Shown piece by piece: positions 16,758 to 25,348 of a stretch of DNA of 64,000 bases. The stretch is taken from assembly GCF_002001005.1 (NCBI RefSeq), contig NZ_MUNX01000099.1:1-64000 (forward strand), read 5' to 3'. Source of the stretch: Flavobacterium sp. A45 (lineage in GTDB: Bacteria > Bacteroidota > Bacteroidia > Flavobacteriales > Flavobacteriaceae). A program made the translations under genes and the position numbers. Under the pieces are notes generated by a model. The model ran no database searches. It had not been told where the DNA came from and saw only the letters and a list, made by a program, of their open reading frames with translations. Numbering within the stretch: the first letter of the stretch is position 1; the number at the start of each line of letters is the position of its first letter.

Positions 16758-17309
16758 TTATCGTCTGTTTTGGATAATTTCAGAAAGCAATTTTTTGGCA
16801 CGAAGTAATTTAATCTTGACATTACTCAAGGGTTCGTCTATTTTATTGGCGATTTCCTGATAACTCATTTCCTGAAAATAACGTAGCTGAATCACTTCTT
16901 GATAATGAGGTTTCAATTCCTTGATGAATTGTAATAATTGGGAAAGATTTTGCTCAGTAATTAAAACGTCTTCAGCCGATGGAGTGGTATCAGCAACATT
17001 GTAGGCAGTTTGGTCTTCTTCGTCTGTGATTTCAATAAAAAGACTCGATTTTTTTTTGCGGATCAAATCGATATGCACATTCTTGGCAATAGAGATTAAC
17101 CAGGTGTTGAATTGGAATTCAGGATTGTATGTGGCTATTTTGTCAAACGCTTTGGAGAATGTTTCAATGGTAATGTCTTCGGCTGTGGTTTCGTTTTCGG
17201 TGCGTTTTAGCATAAAACCATAGACTTCATTCCAATAGTAATCCAATAGAAAAGTAAAGGCAACTTGATTTCCTTTTTTTGCTTTTTCTATTTGTTTGCT
17301 TATTTCCAA
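16758..17309 (-). CDS. ECF-type RNA polymerase sigma factor
   Basis: A 183-residue sigma-70 family protein with only regions 2 and 4, the extracytoplasmic-function type. Region 2 is visible in VYGFMLKRTENETTAEDITIETFSKAFDKI and WLISIAKNVHIDLIRKKK, region 4 in LQFIKELKPHYQEVIQLRYFQEMSYQEIANKIDEPLSNVKIKLLRAKKLL (read in parts). It has no adjacent FecR or other anti-sigma gene, unlike the SusCD-linked sigma factors of the phylum. The start appears to be a TTG at 17309, inside the last codons of the upstream glycosyltransferase (10-bp overlap), and no in-frame ATG exists near the family start. The two genes are therefore probably co-transcribed and translationally coupled. Confidence 0.92.
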   Translation of the reverse strand: MEISKQIEKAKKGNQVAFTFLLDYYWNEVYGFMLKRTENETTAEDITIETFSKAFDKIATYNPEFQFNTWLISIAKNVHIDLIRKKKSSLFIEITDEEDQTAYNVADTTPSAEDVLITEQNLSQLLQFIKELKPHYQEVIQLRYFQEMSYQEIANKIDEPLSNVKIKLLRAKKLLSEIIQNRR

Positions 17310-18409
17310 TGCGCAGGTTTTGAAAAAATGTTGGTTACAAAGACATTAATTTGAGTGAATATAAGTATAATTTCTATAATAGGATACCAATACATCACAT
17401 CTTTTTCTTTTAATTTTCCGGCGGCAAATCCGATTACAATCCAAGTAACCAAATATCGGAAACCAATGAGGCTTAAAACCAAGATCCATTGAAATTGAAA
17501 AATCAATAATACGATTGGAGTCAATAAGAACAATAATTGCGAACTAAAGAAAAGTCCTAGTTGTATTTTGTCAAAGGCTTTATAATGTTTCGCAGTGGCA
17601 ACGTGTCTTCTTTTTTGGGTGAACCAATCTTTAAAAGTTGTTTTTGGAGCCGAGTAAGTAAAACTTTCTGGAGAATAGCAAATTGTGGTATTGTCCGAAT
17701 CGGCAGCTTGATTAATGAATAAATCATCGTCACCGGAACGAATTTGGATATGATCGATAAAACCGTTTACATTGAAAAATTCTTCTTTTTTGTATGCCAA
17801 ATTACGACCGACACCCATATAAGGTTTACCTATTTTAGCCCACGAAAAATATTGAACAGCCGTAAGCAAAGTTTCATATCGGATGATTTTATTCAAAAAG
17901 GAATTGGCGATTTTTTCGTAGCCTCCATAACCCAAAACAATAGTCCTTTGTTTTGTAAACTGAGAGCTCATCGCAGTAATCCAATCTTTCGAAGTTGGAT
18001 AACAGTCGGCATCAGTAAACAATAAATGTTCTTTTTTGGCTGCTTTTATTCCTAGGGTCAAAGCATATTTTTTGTTTCCCCAAAAAGCTTCGTTGTTTTT
18101 TACTTTAACTAATTTTATGTTCGGATATGTTTTTTCAAACTCTTCAAATATATCCAAAGTGTTGTCACTCGAAGCATCGTCAATAAGGACGATTTCGAAG
18201 TCGGGATAATTTTGTTCGACCAATAAAGGAATGTATTTAGCAACGTTTTCTTCTTCATTTTTGGCACATACAATAACTGAAACCGGAATGTTTTTAGCCT
18301 CAATTTCCTGTGCTCTGGCAAAAGAAAATTTTCCAAAAACAATGAGATAATAAAAAAGTTGAATGACAACTATTGCAATAAAAAAGTATAAAGTAAAGGT
18401 TAGCATCAT
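17300..18409 (-). CDS. Family 2 glycosyltransferase, membrane-bound
   Basis: An inner-membrane glycosyltransferase of about 369 residues. A first membrane helix (LTFTLYFFIAIVVIQLFYYLIVFG) is followed by the GT-A domain: VSVIVCAKNEEENVAKYIP, LIDDASSDNT, DXD-type TDADCYP and the acceptor-side RRH in FTQKRRHVATAKH. Three or so C-terminal hydrophobic helices follow. The sugar and acceptor are unknown; processive enzymes of this layout make polysaccharides or glycolipids. I place the start at the ATG pair at 18409; a longer frame to 18454 only adds 15 residues without family support. It overlaps the sigma factor gene. Confidence 0.88.
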   Translation of the reverse strand: MMLTFTLYFFIAIVVIQLFYYLIVFGKFSFARAQEIEAKNIPVSVIVCAKNEEENVAKYIPLLVEQNYPDFEIVLIDDASSDNTLDIFEEFEKTYPNIKLVKVKNNEAFWGNKKYALTLGIKAAKKEHLLFTDADCYPTSKDWITAMSSQFTKQRTIVLGYGGYEKIANSFLNKIIRYETLLTAVQYFSWAKIGKPYMGVGRNLAYKKEEFFNVNGFIDHIQIRSGDDDLFINQAADSDNTTICYSPESFTYSAPKTTFKDWFTQKRRHVATAKHYKAFDKIQLGLFFSSQLLFLLTPIVLLIFQFQWILVLSLIGFRYLVTWIVIGFAAGKLKEKDVMYWYPIIEIILIFTQINVFVTNIFSKPAHWK

Positions 18410-18482
18410 TGTATTTTTTTGGCTTTTAAAAACGATTGCAAAGGTAATTAGCAATTGTCAATTATCAATATAAAATCAGTAA

Positions 18483-19097
18483 TTACTTTCTGTTTTTAGC
18501 CATTTCTTTCGCGACAGCCATAGATTGGGGGTTTTTTGTTTTTTCTAATTCGGAAATAATATTCGAATAATTTTTGTCATCACGGTTTTGTGACATTTTG
18601 GTTTGCGCTTGTATTTCTTCTATTTTAATTTCAAAAGCAACAATTCCTCGGGTTTGCATCATTGTTTTCTTTGATAATTCTGCTACTCGAACCGGACATT
18701 TGGAATTTTGCTCATATTTGTCTACCAGTTTAGTTAAGGAATCAATTACGGCATCTCCTTCAATGATTTTTATCTTTCCGTAAATATGAACCGCTGTGTA
18801 ATTCCAAGTCGGTACATTTTCGTGGTCATACCAAGAGGGAGATATATAAGCATGGGATCCTGTAAATACTGCCAAAACTTGATCATTTGATTCAAAAGCT
18901 GTCCATTGCGGATTTTCTTTTGAGATATGTCCCAGCAAAATTTCTTCTCCTTCTTTATTGGTTTCTAGTTCCAATGGAATGTGGGTTGCCCATAATTTTC
19001 CATTGGTTTGATTGATGAGAATACCAAAAGCATTTGCTTTTAGAAAGGTTCTGATGGCTTCCTTATCTTCGTTTTTATATAAATCGGGAATGTACAT
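18483..19097 (-). CDS. FMN-binding PaiB-like negative transcriptional regulator family protein
   Basis: A 204-residue protein of the PaiB family, split-barrel flavin-binding proteins. In Bacillus subtilis PaiB is linked to repression of sporulation and degradative-enzyme genes, but the wider family is poorly understood. Recognisable stretches: MYIPDLYKNEDKEAIRTFL, ATHIPLEL, LLGHISKENPQW, VFTGSHAYISPSWYDHE (family signature), and VPTWNYTAVHIYGKIKII. The C-terminus after residue 150 is a charged helix. No helix-turn-helix is apparent, so direct DNA binding is doubtful. It sits 39 bp after the monooxygenase-like gene on the same strand and may be co-transcribed with it. Confidence 0.88.
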   Translation of the reverse strand: MYIPDLYKNEDKEAIRTFLKANAFGILINQTNGKLWATHIPLELETNKEGEEILLGHISKENPQWTAFESNDQVLAVFTGSHAYISPSWYDHENVPTWNYTAVHIYGKIKIIEGDAVIDSLTKLVDKYEQNSKCPVRVAELSKKTMMQTRGIVAFEIKIEEIQAQTKMSQNRDDKNYSNIISELEKTKNPQSMAVAKEMAKNRK

Positions 19098-19135
19098 TTT
19101 GAAATTTTAGATTTATTGGTTATGGATGCCAGCTT

Positions 19136-19531
19136 CTATTTTATTTTCATTTCAGGGATTAAAGGATCAGTCTCAATTAGTTCTAAGGACTTTACCATAT
19201 CTTTTGTATAGTCTTTGTACTTTATAAAATGAGGCGTTTTTATGTGTAAATTGTATGAATCCCTGTCTTTGTAGATTTCAAGAATTGTTATATGATTTGG
19301 ATTGTCTCTTTCTGAAACTGCATACAGAGTTAATACTCCAGGTTCAATTTTAATTGATGTTTCAATTTCTTCTTTCAATGCGATTTGATAATTTTTCAAA
19401 TCTTCGGGATTAATTACAAGTTTGGCTAATCTTACTATTTGATTTTTATTTTGAGAATATGAAGCTTCAAAAAAAACTAAAGCAAGAAATGTAAACGTAA
19501 ATTTTATAAAGTCAATATTCCTTATTTTCAT
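19136..19531 (-). CDS. Exported antibiotic-biosynthesis-monooxygenase (ABM) domain protein
   Basis: A 131-residue protein with an N-terminal signal peptide (MKIRNIDFIKFTFTFLALVFFEASYSQ) and one ABM/YgiN-type ferredoxin-like domain: VRLAKLVINPEDLKNYQIALKEEIETSI, GVLTLYAVSERDNPNHITILEIYKDRDSYNLHIKTPHFIKYKD (read in parts). Such small domains include quinol monooxygenases and heme-degrading enzymes, but many have no known reaction. I chose the ATG at 19531 because the signal peptide begins there; the frame is open to 19585 without support. It lies just 61 bp after murB's stop on the same strand. Confidence 0.8.
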   Translation of the reverse strand: MKIRNIDFIKFTFTFLALVFFEASYSQNKNQIVRLAKLVINPEDLKNYQIALKEEIETSIKIEPGVLTLYAVSERDNPNHITILEIYKDRDSYNLHIKTPHFIKYKDYTKDMVKSLELIETDPLIPEMKIK

Positions 19532-19592
19532 AATGACTGTTTTTAATTTATATATTCCGGTTTGGTAGTTGCATTCCCTATTCAATCTACAT

Positions 19593-20606
19593 CTATATTA
19601 TATTTACTTCAGCTTCAATATGAATACCAAAAGTATTGAAAACAGTATCTTGGACGGTTTTGGAAACATCTAAAATTTCTTGTCCTGTCGCATTTCCATA
19701 ATTCACCAAAACCAAAGCTTGATTTTTGTGTACTCCGGCATCTCCAAAACGTTTTCCTTTCAAACCGGCTTGTTCAATCAGCCAACCTGCAGGAACTTTA
19801 ACTTCGGTTTCCGAAATGTCAAAGAATCTCATTTCAGGGAATTTTTGGTGGATTGGCTCAAAATCAGATTTTAAAAGAATTGGATTTTTGAAAAAACTAC
19901 CGCTGTTTCCTAGTTCGGCTGGATCGGGTAACTTACTTTTTCTAATAGCTATTACCGCATTGCTAACGTCTTTTAAGCCAGGAACAGTAATGTTGTTTTT
20001 GGCTAACTCGGCGGTGATATCTCCGTATGAAGTGTTTATTTTATGATTTTGTTTTGTTAGTTTGAAAACTACTGAGGTTATAATGTATTGATCTTTTACC
20101 TCGTGTTTGAAAATGCTTTCTCGGTAGCCAAAATTACATTCTTCTTTGGTAAAAGTTCTCATTTCCTGATTTTCGATATTTATCGCGTCGCAAGAGATAA
20201 AAAAATCTTTGATTTCGGCACCATAAGCGCCAATGTTTTGTACTGGAGTTGTACCAACATTACCTGGGATAAGCGACATATTTTCGAGTCCTCCAAAGTT
20301 TTGATCTATTGCCCAAAGCACAAATTGATGCCAATTTTCGCCTGCTTGACTTTCGACCCAAACAAAATCAGCATCTTCTTTAAGTATTTTTTTTCCTTTT
20401 AAATCGATGTGGATTACCAGAGCTTCGATGTTTTTTGTTAAAAGCATATTGCTTCCGCCGCCAAGGACAAACTTCTTTTGGTTTTTGTTTTGTTCCAAAA
20501 TGCTTTTCAATTCAGAAACACTGTGAACGGCAACAAATTGTTCAGCTTTGGCTTCAATGCCAAATGTATTGTAGTTTTTTAAAGAAAAATTATTTAAAAT
20601 CTCCAT
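19593..20606 (-). CDS. murB: UDP-N-acetylmuramate dehydrogenase (type I)
   Basis: A 337-residue cytosolic FAD enzyme that reduces UDP-GlcNAc-enolpyruvate to UDP-MurNAc in peptidoglycan precursor synthesis. FAD-binding parts: NTFGIEAKAEQFVAV, VLGGGSNML and the long motif SLIPGNVGTTPVQNIGAYGAE. The proton-donating Ser is in ELGNSGSFFKNP and the C-terminal Glu in GIHIEAEVNII, both as in E. coli-type MurB. The Tyr-containing YRESIFK loop is present. Length is normal for the type I class. It follows DUF2461 by 35 bp on the same strand. Confidence 0.97.
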   Translation of the reverse strand: MEILNNFSLKNYNTFGIEAKAEQFVAVHSVSELKSILEQNKNQKKFVLGGGSNMLLTKNIEALVIHIDLKGKKILKEDADFVWVESQAGENWHQFVLWAIDQNFGGLENMSLIPGNVGTTPVQNIGAYGAEIKDFFISCDAINIENQEMRTFTKEECNFGYRESIFKHEVKDQYIITSVVFKLTKQNHKINTSYGDITAELAKNNITVPGLKDVSNAVIAIRKSKLPDPAELGNSGSFFKNPILLKSDFEPIHQKFPEMRFFDISETEVKVPAGWLIEQAGLKGKRFGDAGVHKNQALVLVNYGNATGQEILDVSKTVQDTVFNTFGIHIEAEVNII

Positions 20607-20641
20607 AAAGAATTGTAATTAAAAGTGTTTTGCTTTTGGAT

Positions 20642-21313
20642 TTATTCCGAATATAAAGCTCTGTCGATAAAATTATTAAAAGGTTTTAATACCATCATTT
20701 TTTCTGCCATTATGGACACGAAATCTTTTTGAGTCACCAATTTAGTGTCGAAAGGTTGAGTAGCCGTAAAGCTTTTCAGTTTCAGAAATTCAATGGCTGG
20801 ATCTTCTTTATCGTAGCCTTTTGGCGGGTTTTTCAAAGTGGAATTCTCGTCCCTGTTTAAATTTTGATAAATGGATTGAAATTTTTTGTCATTTAAAATC
20901 TCCTGTAAATCATCATAGAAAAAGTGAATTTCTTTTCTAATTTTTTGAAGTTGGTCGGGCTGTGGGCAATATAATCCACCGCCAACAAAACATTTTCCAT
21001 TTTCTATATGAAGGTAATAACCTGAAGCTTCTGCGTTTTTTGCTCCTGCAGATATCCAAACGCCTAAATTCGTTTTGTAAGGTGATTTGTCTTTGGCAAA
21101 TCGAACGTCACGATTGATTCTAAAAACGCAATTTTTAACTTCCAACATCTCTAATGAGGGATCAAGAGGTTTAAGTGCATCAAGAAAAGAAGCGACCAAT
21201 TGATGGTAATCTTTCTTTACGGTTTCGTAGCGTTTTTTGTTTTCAAGAAACCAATCACGATTGTTGTTGGCTTTTAAATCTTCGAGGAATTGTAAGGTAT
21301 CTTTTGAGAGCAT
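20642..21313 (-). CDS. DUF2461 domain-containing protein
   Basis: A 223-residue soluble protein of the TIGR02453/DUF2461 family, widespread and of unknown function. Diagnostic segments: TLQFLEDLKANNNRDWFLENKKRYE at the N-terminus (read in parts), VFRINRDVRFAKDKSPYKTNLG with its run of basic residues, and SGYYLHIENGKCFVGGGLY. The spacing of aromatic and basic residues is as in the family, and the length is full. It lies between murB (35 bp downstream) and the rhodanese-thioredoxin gene (8 bp upstream), so these three minus-strand genes may be one transcript. I know of no functional link to cell-wall or redox chemistry. Confidence 0.9.
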   Translation of the reverse strand: MLSKDTLQFLEDLKANNNRDWFLENKKRYETVKKDYHQLVASFLDALKPLDPSLEMLEVKNCVFRINRDVRFAKDKSPYKTNLGVWISAGAKNAEASGYYLHIENGKCFVGGGLYCPQPDQLQKIRKEIHFFYDDLQEILNDKKFQSIYQNLNRDENSTLKNPPKGYDKEDPAIEFLKLKSFTATQPFDTKLVTQKDFVSIMAEKMMVLKPFNNFIDRALYSE

Positions 21314-21321
21314 AGACCAGA

Positions 21322-22020
21322 TTATTGTAATTGGGTTTTTAAATCTTCTTCACTGACGAATCCTGATTTTTGCCATTTGACGGCTTTGTTTTCGTACAAC
21401 ACTAAAGTAGGAAGTTCACTGATTTTCAATTCCTGCATAATGGTTTTATTCTCGTCAGCATTCAATCGGATGATGACTACTTTGTCTGCCATTTCTTTTT
21501 GCATTTTTAGGATATAAGGCTCCATTTTTTTGCAGGGGGCACACCAAGGGGCATAAAAACTGACTAATACTTTCTTATCAGATTTTAATAATTCGGCGTA
21601 TTCCTGACTGCAAATGCCAATGATTTTAGTGTCAGGTTTTGCCAATCCTGCTGCTTCCCATTTGAGCATTCCACCATCAAGATTATAGATAGTTGTAAAA
21701 CCCAATTCGGCTAATTTGTCTGCTGCTTTGGCGCTTCTTCCTCCACTTTTGCAATACACAAAAACGGGTTTTGTTTTGTCGTACTTGTCTGTTCTTAAAA
21801 CAAAACTGTTGCTCAGCCAATTTACATTATCTGAGTTTTCGATATGGCCCGTTGCATATTCCTCGGGTGTACGAACATCTAGGATTTGGGCATTATGAGT
21901 CGCTTTTATTTTCTTGGAATACGAAGTAACATCAATGGTTTTAACGGTTGGTGATGTTTGTCCGTTGCATGAGGATACAATAAAACAAGTAATAAATAAA
22001 TATAGGTGACTAATTTTCAT
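21322..22020 (-). CDS. Lipoprotein with fused rhodanese and thioredoxin domains
   Basis: A 232-residue exported lipoprotein. The signal peptide ends in a lipobox with C18 (FIVSSC). Residues 28-125 are a rhodanese domain with active-site C90 in VYCKSGGRSA and the Asp-containing ILDVRTPEEYATGHI. Residues 133-232 are a thioredoxin fold with a WCAPC active site (C160, C163) in FYAPWCAPCKKMEP. Thus one periplasm-facing lipoprotein could accept sulfane sulfur and exchange disulfides. The precise substrate is unknown; roles in thiosulfate/persulfide handling or cytochrome/disulfide reduction are possibilities. No CcdA or DsbD partner is adjacent. Confidence 0.92.
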   Translation of the reverse strand: MKISHLYLFITCFIVSSCNGQTSPTVKTIDVTSYSKKIKATHNAQILDVRTPEEYATGHIENSDNVNWLSNSFVLRTDKYDKTKPVFVYCKSGGRSAKAADKLAELGFTTIYNLDGGMLKWEAAGLAKPDTKIIGICSQEYAELLKSDKKVLVSFYAPWCAPCKKMEPYILKMQKEMADKVVIIRLNADENKTIMQELKISELPTLVLYENKAVKWQKSGFVSEEDLKTQLQ

Positions 22021-22098
22021 CGGGGTGTAAGTGTTATAATTTGTGTAAAATTAAGCATTTTTTGCTTTTTTGAATCTTTAAGTAATCTTAAATAAAAG

Positions 22099-23178
22099 TT
22101 ACAGATTGAAAATAGTGTAACTCTGGAGTGTTGATTTTACGATTGCTTCCGTGCGTTCGGGATGTGTGTCTGATATAAAAAGTTGTCCAAAGGTATCGTT
22201 GTTGACCATTTCGATGATTTTAGACACTCGATTTTCGTCTAATTTATCGAAGATATCATCAAAAAGCAGAATGGGTTTTACGCCACTTTGTTTTTTTAGA
22301 AATTCAAACTGTGCTAGTTTCAATGCTATCAAAAATGATTTTTGCTGTCCCTGTGAACCAAATTTCTTGATTGGGTAATTGTCGATTTCAAAAGAGAGGT
22401 CGTCTTTATGAATACCCATGCTGGTGTATTGCAGCATTCTGTCTTTGTTGATGCTTTGTTGCAAGAGCGTCAATAAATCATTTTCGAATAAATGGCTTTC
22501 ATAAATCAGCTGAACGGATTCCTGAGAACCAGTTATGTTGTGGTGATGAAAGTTGAAAATAGGAATGAACTCGGTAACAAAAGCTTTTCTTTTTTCGAAA
22601 ATGGATTGCCCAAATTCGGTTAGCTGTTCATTATATATAGATAAGGTATCATTATCATACGTATGGTTCAGTGCAAAATACTTCAGCAAAGCATTGCGCT
22701 GACTCATTACTTTTTGATATTGGATGAGTTGTTGTAGATAGTGCGGATCCAATTGGGAAATCACGCTGTCCATAAATTTTCTTCGGGTTTCGCTTCCTTC
22801 TACGATTAAATCTCTGTCGGCTGGAGAAATAATGACCAAAGGAATAAACCCAATATGGTCTGAGAATTTATCGTAAGCTTTTCCGTTGCGTTTGAGTATT
22901 TTTTTTTGGCCTTTTTTGAGACTGCAGACAATTTGTTCGGTTCTTTCGTTCTTTTCAAATTCGGCGTCAATTACAAAAAACTCTTCTCCGTGTTTGATGT
23001 TTTGAACAGCGAGTGGATTGAAATAACTTTTTCCATACGACAAATGATAAATGGCATCCAATACATTGGTTTTTCCGATGCCGTTTTTGCCTACAAAACA
23101 ATTGATTTTGCTGTCAAATTCGAAATTGGCTTCGGAAAAGTTTTTGTAATTGAATAAGGATATTTTTTTTAAATACAT
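22099..23178 (-). CDS. recF: DNA replication/repair protein RecF
   Basis: A 359-residue SMC-like ATPase that loads RecA at single-strand gaps together with RecO and RecR. Walker A is [18 protein letters not shown] near residue 30; the ABC signature is in [18 protein letters not shown], and Walker B with D-loop is [12 protein letters not shown]. The N-terminal strand [14 protein letters not shown] is typical. Length is normal. It is divergent from the TPR membrane protein gene, separated by 390 bp that hold structured element B. In this window recF is far from dnaA (about 19 kb), unlike the dnaA-dnaN-recF order of many bacteria. Confidence 0.97.
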   Translation of the reverse strand: MYLKKISLFNYKNFSEANFEFDSKINCFVGKNGIGKTNVLDAIYHLSYGKSYFNPLAVQNIKHGEEFFVIDAEFEKNERTEQIVCSLKKGQKKILKRNGKAYDKFSDHIGFIPLVIISPADRDLIVEGSETRRKFMDSVISQLDPHYLQQLIQYQKVMSQRNALLKYFALNHTYDNDTLSIYNEQLTEFGQSIFEKRKAFVTEFIPIFNFHHHNITGSQESVQLIYESHLFENDLLTLLQQSINKDRMLQYTSMGIHKDDLSFEIDNYPIKKFGSQGQQKSFLIALKLAQFEFLKKQSGVKPILLFDDIFDKLDENRVSKIIEMVNNDTFGQLFISDTHPERTEAIVKSTLQSYTIFNL

Positions 23179-23311
23179 CTGAAGTTCTTGCTGGAATTGT
23201 TGCCTTTGAAGCCTTTTTTTGGATGGTTTCTAAGAGGGTGCAAATTATTGAAAAATATCGATATAAAAGATGGGAAATTGCGTTTTCGTTTTTTTACTAC
23301 GTCCGTTCGCT

Positions 23312-23424
23312 CGCGTGAGGGATAGAAGCTAGCTACCGAAGTAGCGCGGATGGCCCGACACCAGCTAGGAAAAAGGGCCCTGAAGACAAAGTGAATAGCC
23401 CTTTTTTCTAGCTGGTGGCACGCC
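23312..23424 (+). ncRNA. Structured repeat element B (three-way junction type)
   Basis: The outer helix is GCGTG (23313-23317) with CACGC (23419-23423). Arm 1: GGG (23319-23321) with CCC (23354-23356), internal loop ATAGAA opposite GGATGG, GC/GC, then GCTAC-CGAA-GTAGC. Arm 2: ACCAGCTAG/CTAGCTGGT, an A-run/T-run and GGGC/GCCC around a 19-nt loop; the GCCC plus T-run resembles an intrinsic terminator. Copy C has the same layout with different stem bases, so structure rather than sequence is kept. Direction of transcription is inferred only from the shared orientation. Confidence 0.65.
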
Positions 23425-23537
23425 CTAATTATTCGGATATTTGGAGGTGTTTTTTCAGTGAAAATAAGGGATTAAAAATATTTTTCTAAAATTTAATATA
23501 AAATTCATTTTTTTTACGTGCATTAGAATAAAAATTT

Positions 23538-23545
23538 TATTTTTG
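23538..23545 (+). promoter_or_regulatory. -7 box of the TPR protein gene
   Basis: TATTTTTG matches TAnnTTTG and lies 23 bp before the ATG. A -33 TTG is not evident. Confidence 0.5.
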
Positions 23546-23568
23546 CCGTTCACTAAATTAAATTTTAA

Positions 23569-24348
23569 ATGGCTACTTACAGTAAAAGAGGATATAAAAC
23601 ACCAAAAGAAAAGGAAGTTAAAGACGATGCAGTTGAAAATGTAATGATTGACGAAAAAGACAGTGCTACGGCTGAGGTTTTTTCGAAATTAGACGAAACA
23701 GCTTCTAAAACAGAAGACTGGGTTGCTAAAAATCAAAAAATTATTATTGGGGTTGTTGGTGCTATTACATTGGTAACTGTTGGTTATTTTGCTTATCAAA
23801 AATTTATCGCTAATCCTAAAGAAGATGATGCTGCTAACGAAATGTTTGTTGCGCAATCTAACTTTGAGAAAGCGACTAACGGTGTTGCAAGTGATTCATT
23901 GTACAAATTGGCATTGAATGGATCTGAAGGTAAATTTGGATTTGTAAAAATCGCTGATGAATATTCTGGTACAGCTGCAGGAAACTTGGCTAACTATTAT
24001 GCTGGAATCGCTTACTTGAATACAGGTAAATATGATGAAGCAATTACTTATTTAGGTAAATTCAGTTCAACGGATGTGATGTTGAGCGCTTTGGCAAAAG
24101 GAGCTATTGGGGATGCTTATTCTCAAAAAAATCAACCAAAAGAAGCTTTGGAAAATTATATTAAAGCAGCTGAAGCTAGCAAAAATGATTTCACAACTCC
24201 ACGTTTCTTGATGAAAGCAGGTAAAGTTGCTTTGGCTTTAGGAAATAAAGCGGATGCTTTGAAATATTTCACAGATATTAAAGAAAATTATGAAAACGCT
24301 CCAGAAGCTGCTACAGTGGATGGTTTGATAGGTTTGTCACAAGAATAG
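23569..24348 (+). CDS. Membrane-anchored tetratricopeptide repeat protein
   Basis: A 259-residue protein with a charged N-terminal cytosolic part (about 1-55), one membrane helix (about 57-76, IIIGVVGAITLVTVGYFAY) and a C-terminal TPR region facing the periplasm (from about 85; YAGIAYLNTGKYDEAITYLGKF is a clear unit). The layout resembles YfgM, the SecYEG- and PpiD-associated chaperone partner of proteobacteria, but homology is not certain. It is followed at 101 bp by ribH on the same strand. It is divergent from recF. Function is inferred only as a protein-protein interaction scaffold at the inner membrane. Confidence 0.85.
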   Translation: MATYSKRGYKTPKEKEVKDDAVENVMIDEKDSATAEVFSKLDETASKTEDWVAKNQKIIIGVVGAITLVTVGYFAYQKFIANPKEDDAANEMFVAQSNFEKATNGVASDSLYKLALNGSEGKFGFVKIADEYSGTAAGNLANYYAGIAYLNTGKYDEAITYLGKFSSTDVMLSALAKGAIGDAYSQKNQPKEALENYIKAAEASKNDFTTPRFLMKAGKVALALGNKADALKYFTDIKENYENAPEAATVDGLIGLSQE

Positions 24349-24449
24349 AAAGATTTAAGATTGTTGATTTAAGATTATTGATTTTTGATTTCAAAACTCT
24401 ATCTTTAATATCTGAAATCTAAGTTCTAAATTCTAAAATCTAAAATTAA

Positions 24450-25025
24450 ATGGCTACCGTAAATAAAAATTTATCGGATTACGATAAAAACACAGTCCCA
24501 AACGCGAAAGACTTTCGCTTTGGGATTGTTGTTTCTGAATGGAATGATAACATCACCGAAGGGCTTTATAATGGAGCACTTACTGCTTTATTGGAAAATG
24601 AAGTTCCTCCTCATCACATTATCCGTTGGAATGTTCCCGGGAGTTTTGAGTTGATATATGGTTCTAAAAAAATGTTGCAAACTCAAAATGTAGATGCTGT
24701 AATTGCCATTGGTTGTGTAATTCAAGGGCAAACAAAACACTTTGATTTTGTGTGTGAAGGAGTAACTCAAGGAATCAAAGATTTGAATGTTCAAACGGAT
24801 ATTCCGGTTATTTTCTGTGTATTGACAGATGATACTATGCAACAATCTATTGACAGGAGTGGTGGTATTCACGGAAACAAAGGAACTGAAGCGGCTATTG
24901 CAGCCATAAAAATGGCTTATATTCGTCAACAAGCTTCATTGACTCATCGTGCGGTTGACGACCAACATTTATTGTCACCCGGAGCTTTGAGAATTGAAAA
25001 TTTACCTTTGCAAATAGAAGAATAG
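24450..25025 (+). CDS. ribH: 6,7-dimethyl-8-ribityllumazine synthase
   Basis: A 191-residue subunit of the capsid-like riboflavin-pathway enzyme that joins 5-amino-6-ribitylamino-uracil with 3,4-dihydroxybutanone phosphate. Motifs: FGIVVSEWNDNITEGLYNGAL (substrate Trp), VPGSFELIYGSK, AIGCVIQGQTKHFDFVCEGV with the catalytic His, and the phosphate-binding IPVIFCVLTDDTMQQSIDR. The final 20 residues extend beyond the usual core and look like a flexible tail. It is preceded by a spacer of 7-bp-period AT repeats (CTAAAAT). ribD lies 20 kb away, so riboflavin genes are dispersed. Confidence 0.97.
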   Translation: MATVNKNLSDYDKNTVPNAKDFRFGIVVSEWNDNITEGLYNGALTALLENEVPPHHIIRWNVPGSFELIYGSKKMLQTQNVDAVIAIGCVIQGQTKHFDFVCEGVTQGIKDLNVQTDIPVIFCVLTDDTMQQSIDRSGGIHGNKGTEAAIAAIKMAYIRQQASLTHRAVDDQHLLSPGALRIENLPLQIEE

Positions 25026-25049
25026 AAAAATAGCTTCAAAATTTTAAAG

Positions 25050-25085
25050 ACCTATACCGTTTACTGAATGGTATAGGTTTTTTTT
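25050..25085 (+). terminator. ribH terminator
   Basis: ACCTATACC / GGTATAGGT with an 11-nt loop is followed by a long T-run, 24 bp past the ribH stop. Confidence 0.88.
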
Positions 25086-25157
25086 ATGACTATATGAGAC
25101 TGTCACTATTTCTATTCAAATCTGTTGCTGATTTTTTTATAAATTGTATCCTTACCG

Positions 25158-25219
25158 TTCTTTGCGTCTCTGCGTCTTTGCGTGAAATTGGGCTCGCAAA
25201 GACGCAGAGACGCAAAGAA
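25158..25219. repeat. Perfect 25-bp inverted repeat built of 8-bp units
   Basis: The arms at 25158-25182 and 25195-25219 are exact reverse complements around a 12-nt loop. Each arm is a tandem of 8-bp units (GCAAAGAC, GCAGAGAC, GCAAAG). No T-run follows, so it does not look like an ordinary terminator. Confidence 0.9.
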
Positions 25220-25314
25220 TATCTCAATATTAAAACACATTTTTTGAGAGATGAGGAGATATTTTTTATGCTTTTTTTGTGATTCACGGGATTTTATAAA
25301 ACCTTCTTAATTGT

Positions 25315-25322
25315 TATATTTG
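25315..25322 (+). promoter_or_regulatory. -7 box of the DUF6624 gene
   Basis: TATATTTG is a perfect TAnnTTTG box, 26 bp before the ATG. Confidence 0.55.
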
Positions 25323-25348
25323 AAGCTAAACGTTTAATAAAATAGTTG

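Larger units (their letters stand above)
23179..23568. other. Divergent spacer containing structured element B
   Basis: No protein gene is visible. The spacer holds element B at about 23312-23424 and a -7 box TATTTTTG at 23538-23545 in front of the TPR gene. The GC-rich element stands out against AT-rich flanks. Confidence 0.7.
25026..25348. other. Spacer with terminator, perfect 25-bp palindrome and promoter box
   Basis: No protein gene is supported. In order it holds the ribH terminator (25050-25085), a perfect inverted repeat with 25-bp arms (25158-25219) and a TATATTTG box (25315-25322) before the DUF6624 gene. Confidence 0.75.

Noticed and set aside
23312-23424. Simple rho-independent terminator for recF or the TPR gene
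   Set aside because: Both genes point away from the spacer, and the full three-way junction and its copy C are not needed for a terminator.
25094-25287. Reading frames on both strands across the 25-bp palindrome
   Set aside because: Both are by-products of the palindrome, which is open in several frames; neither has a plausible protein composition.
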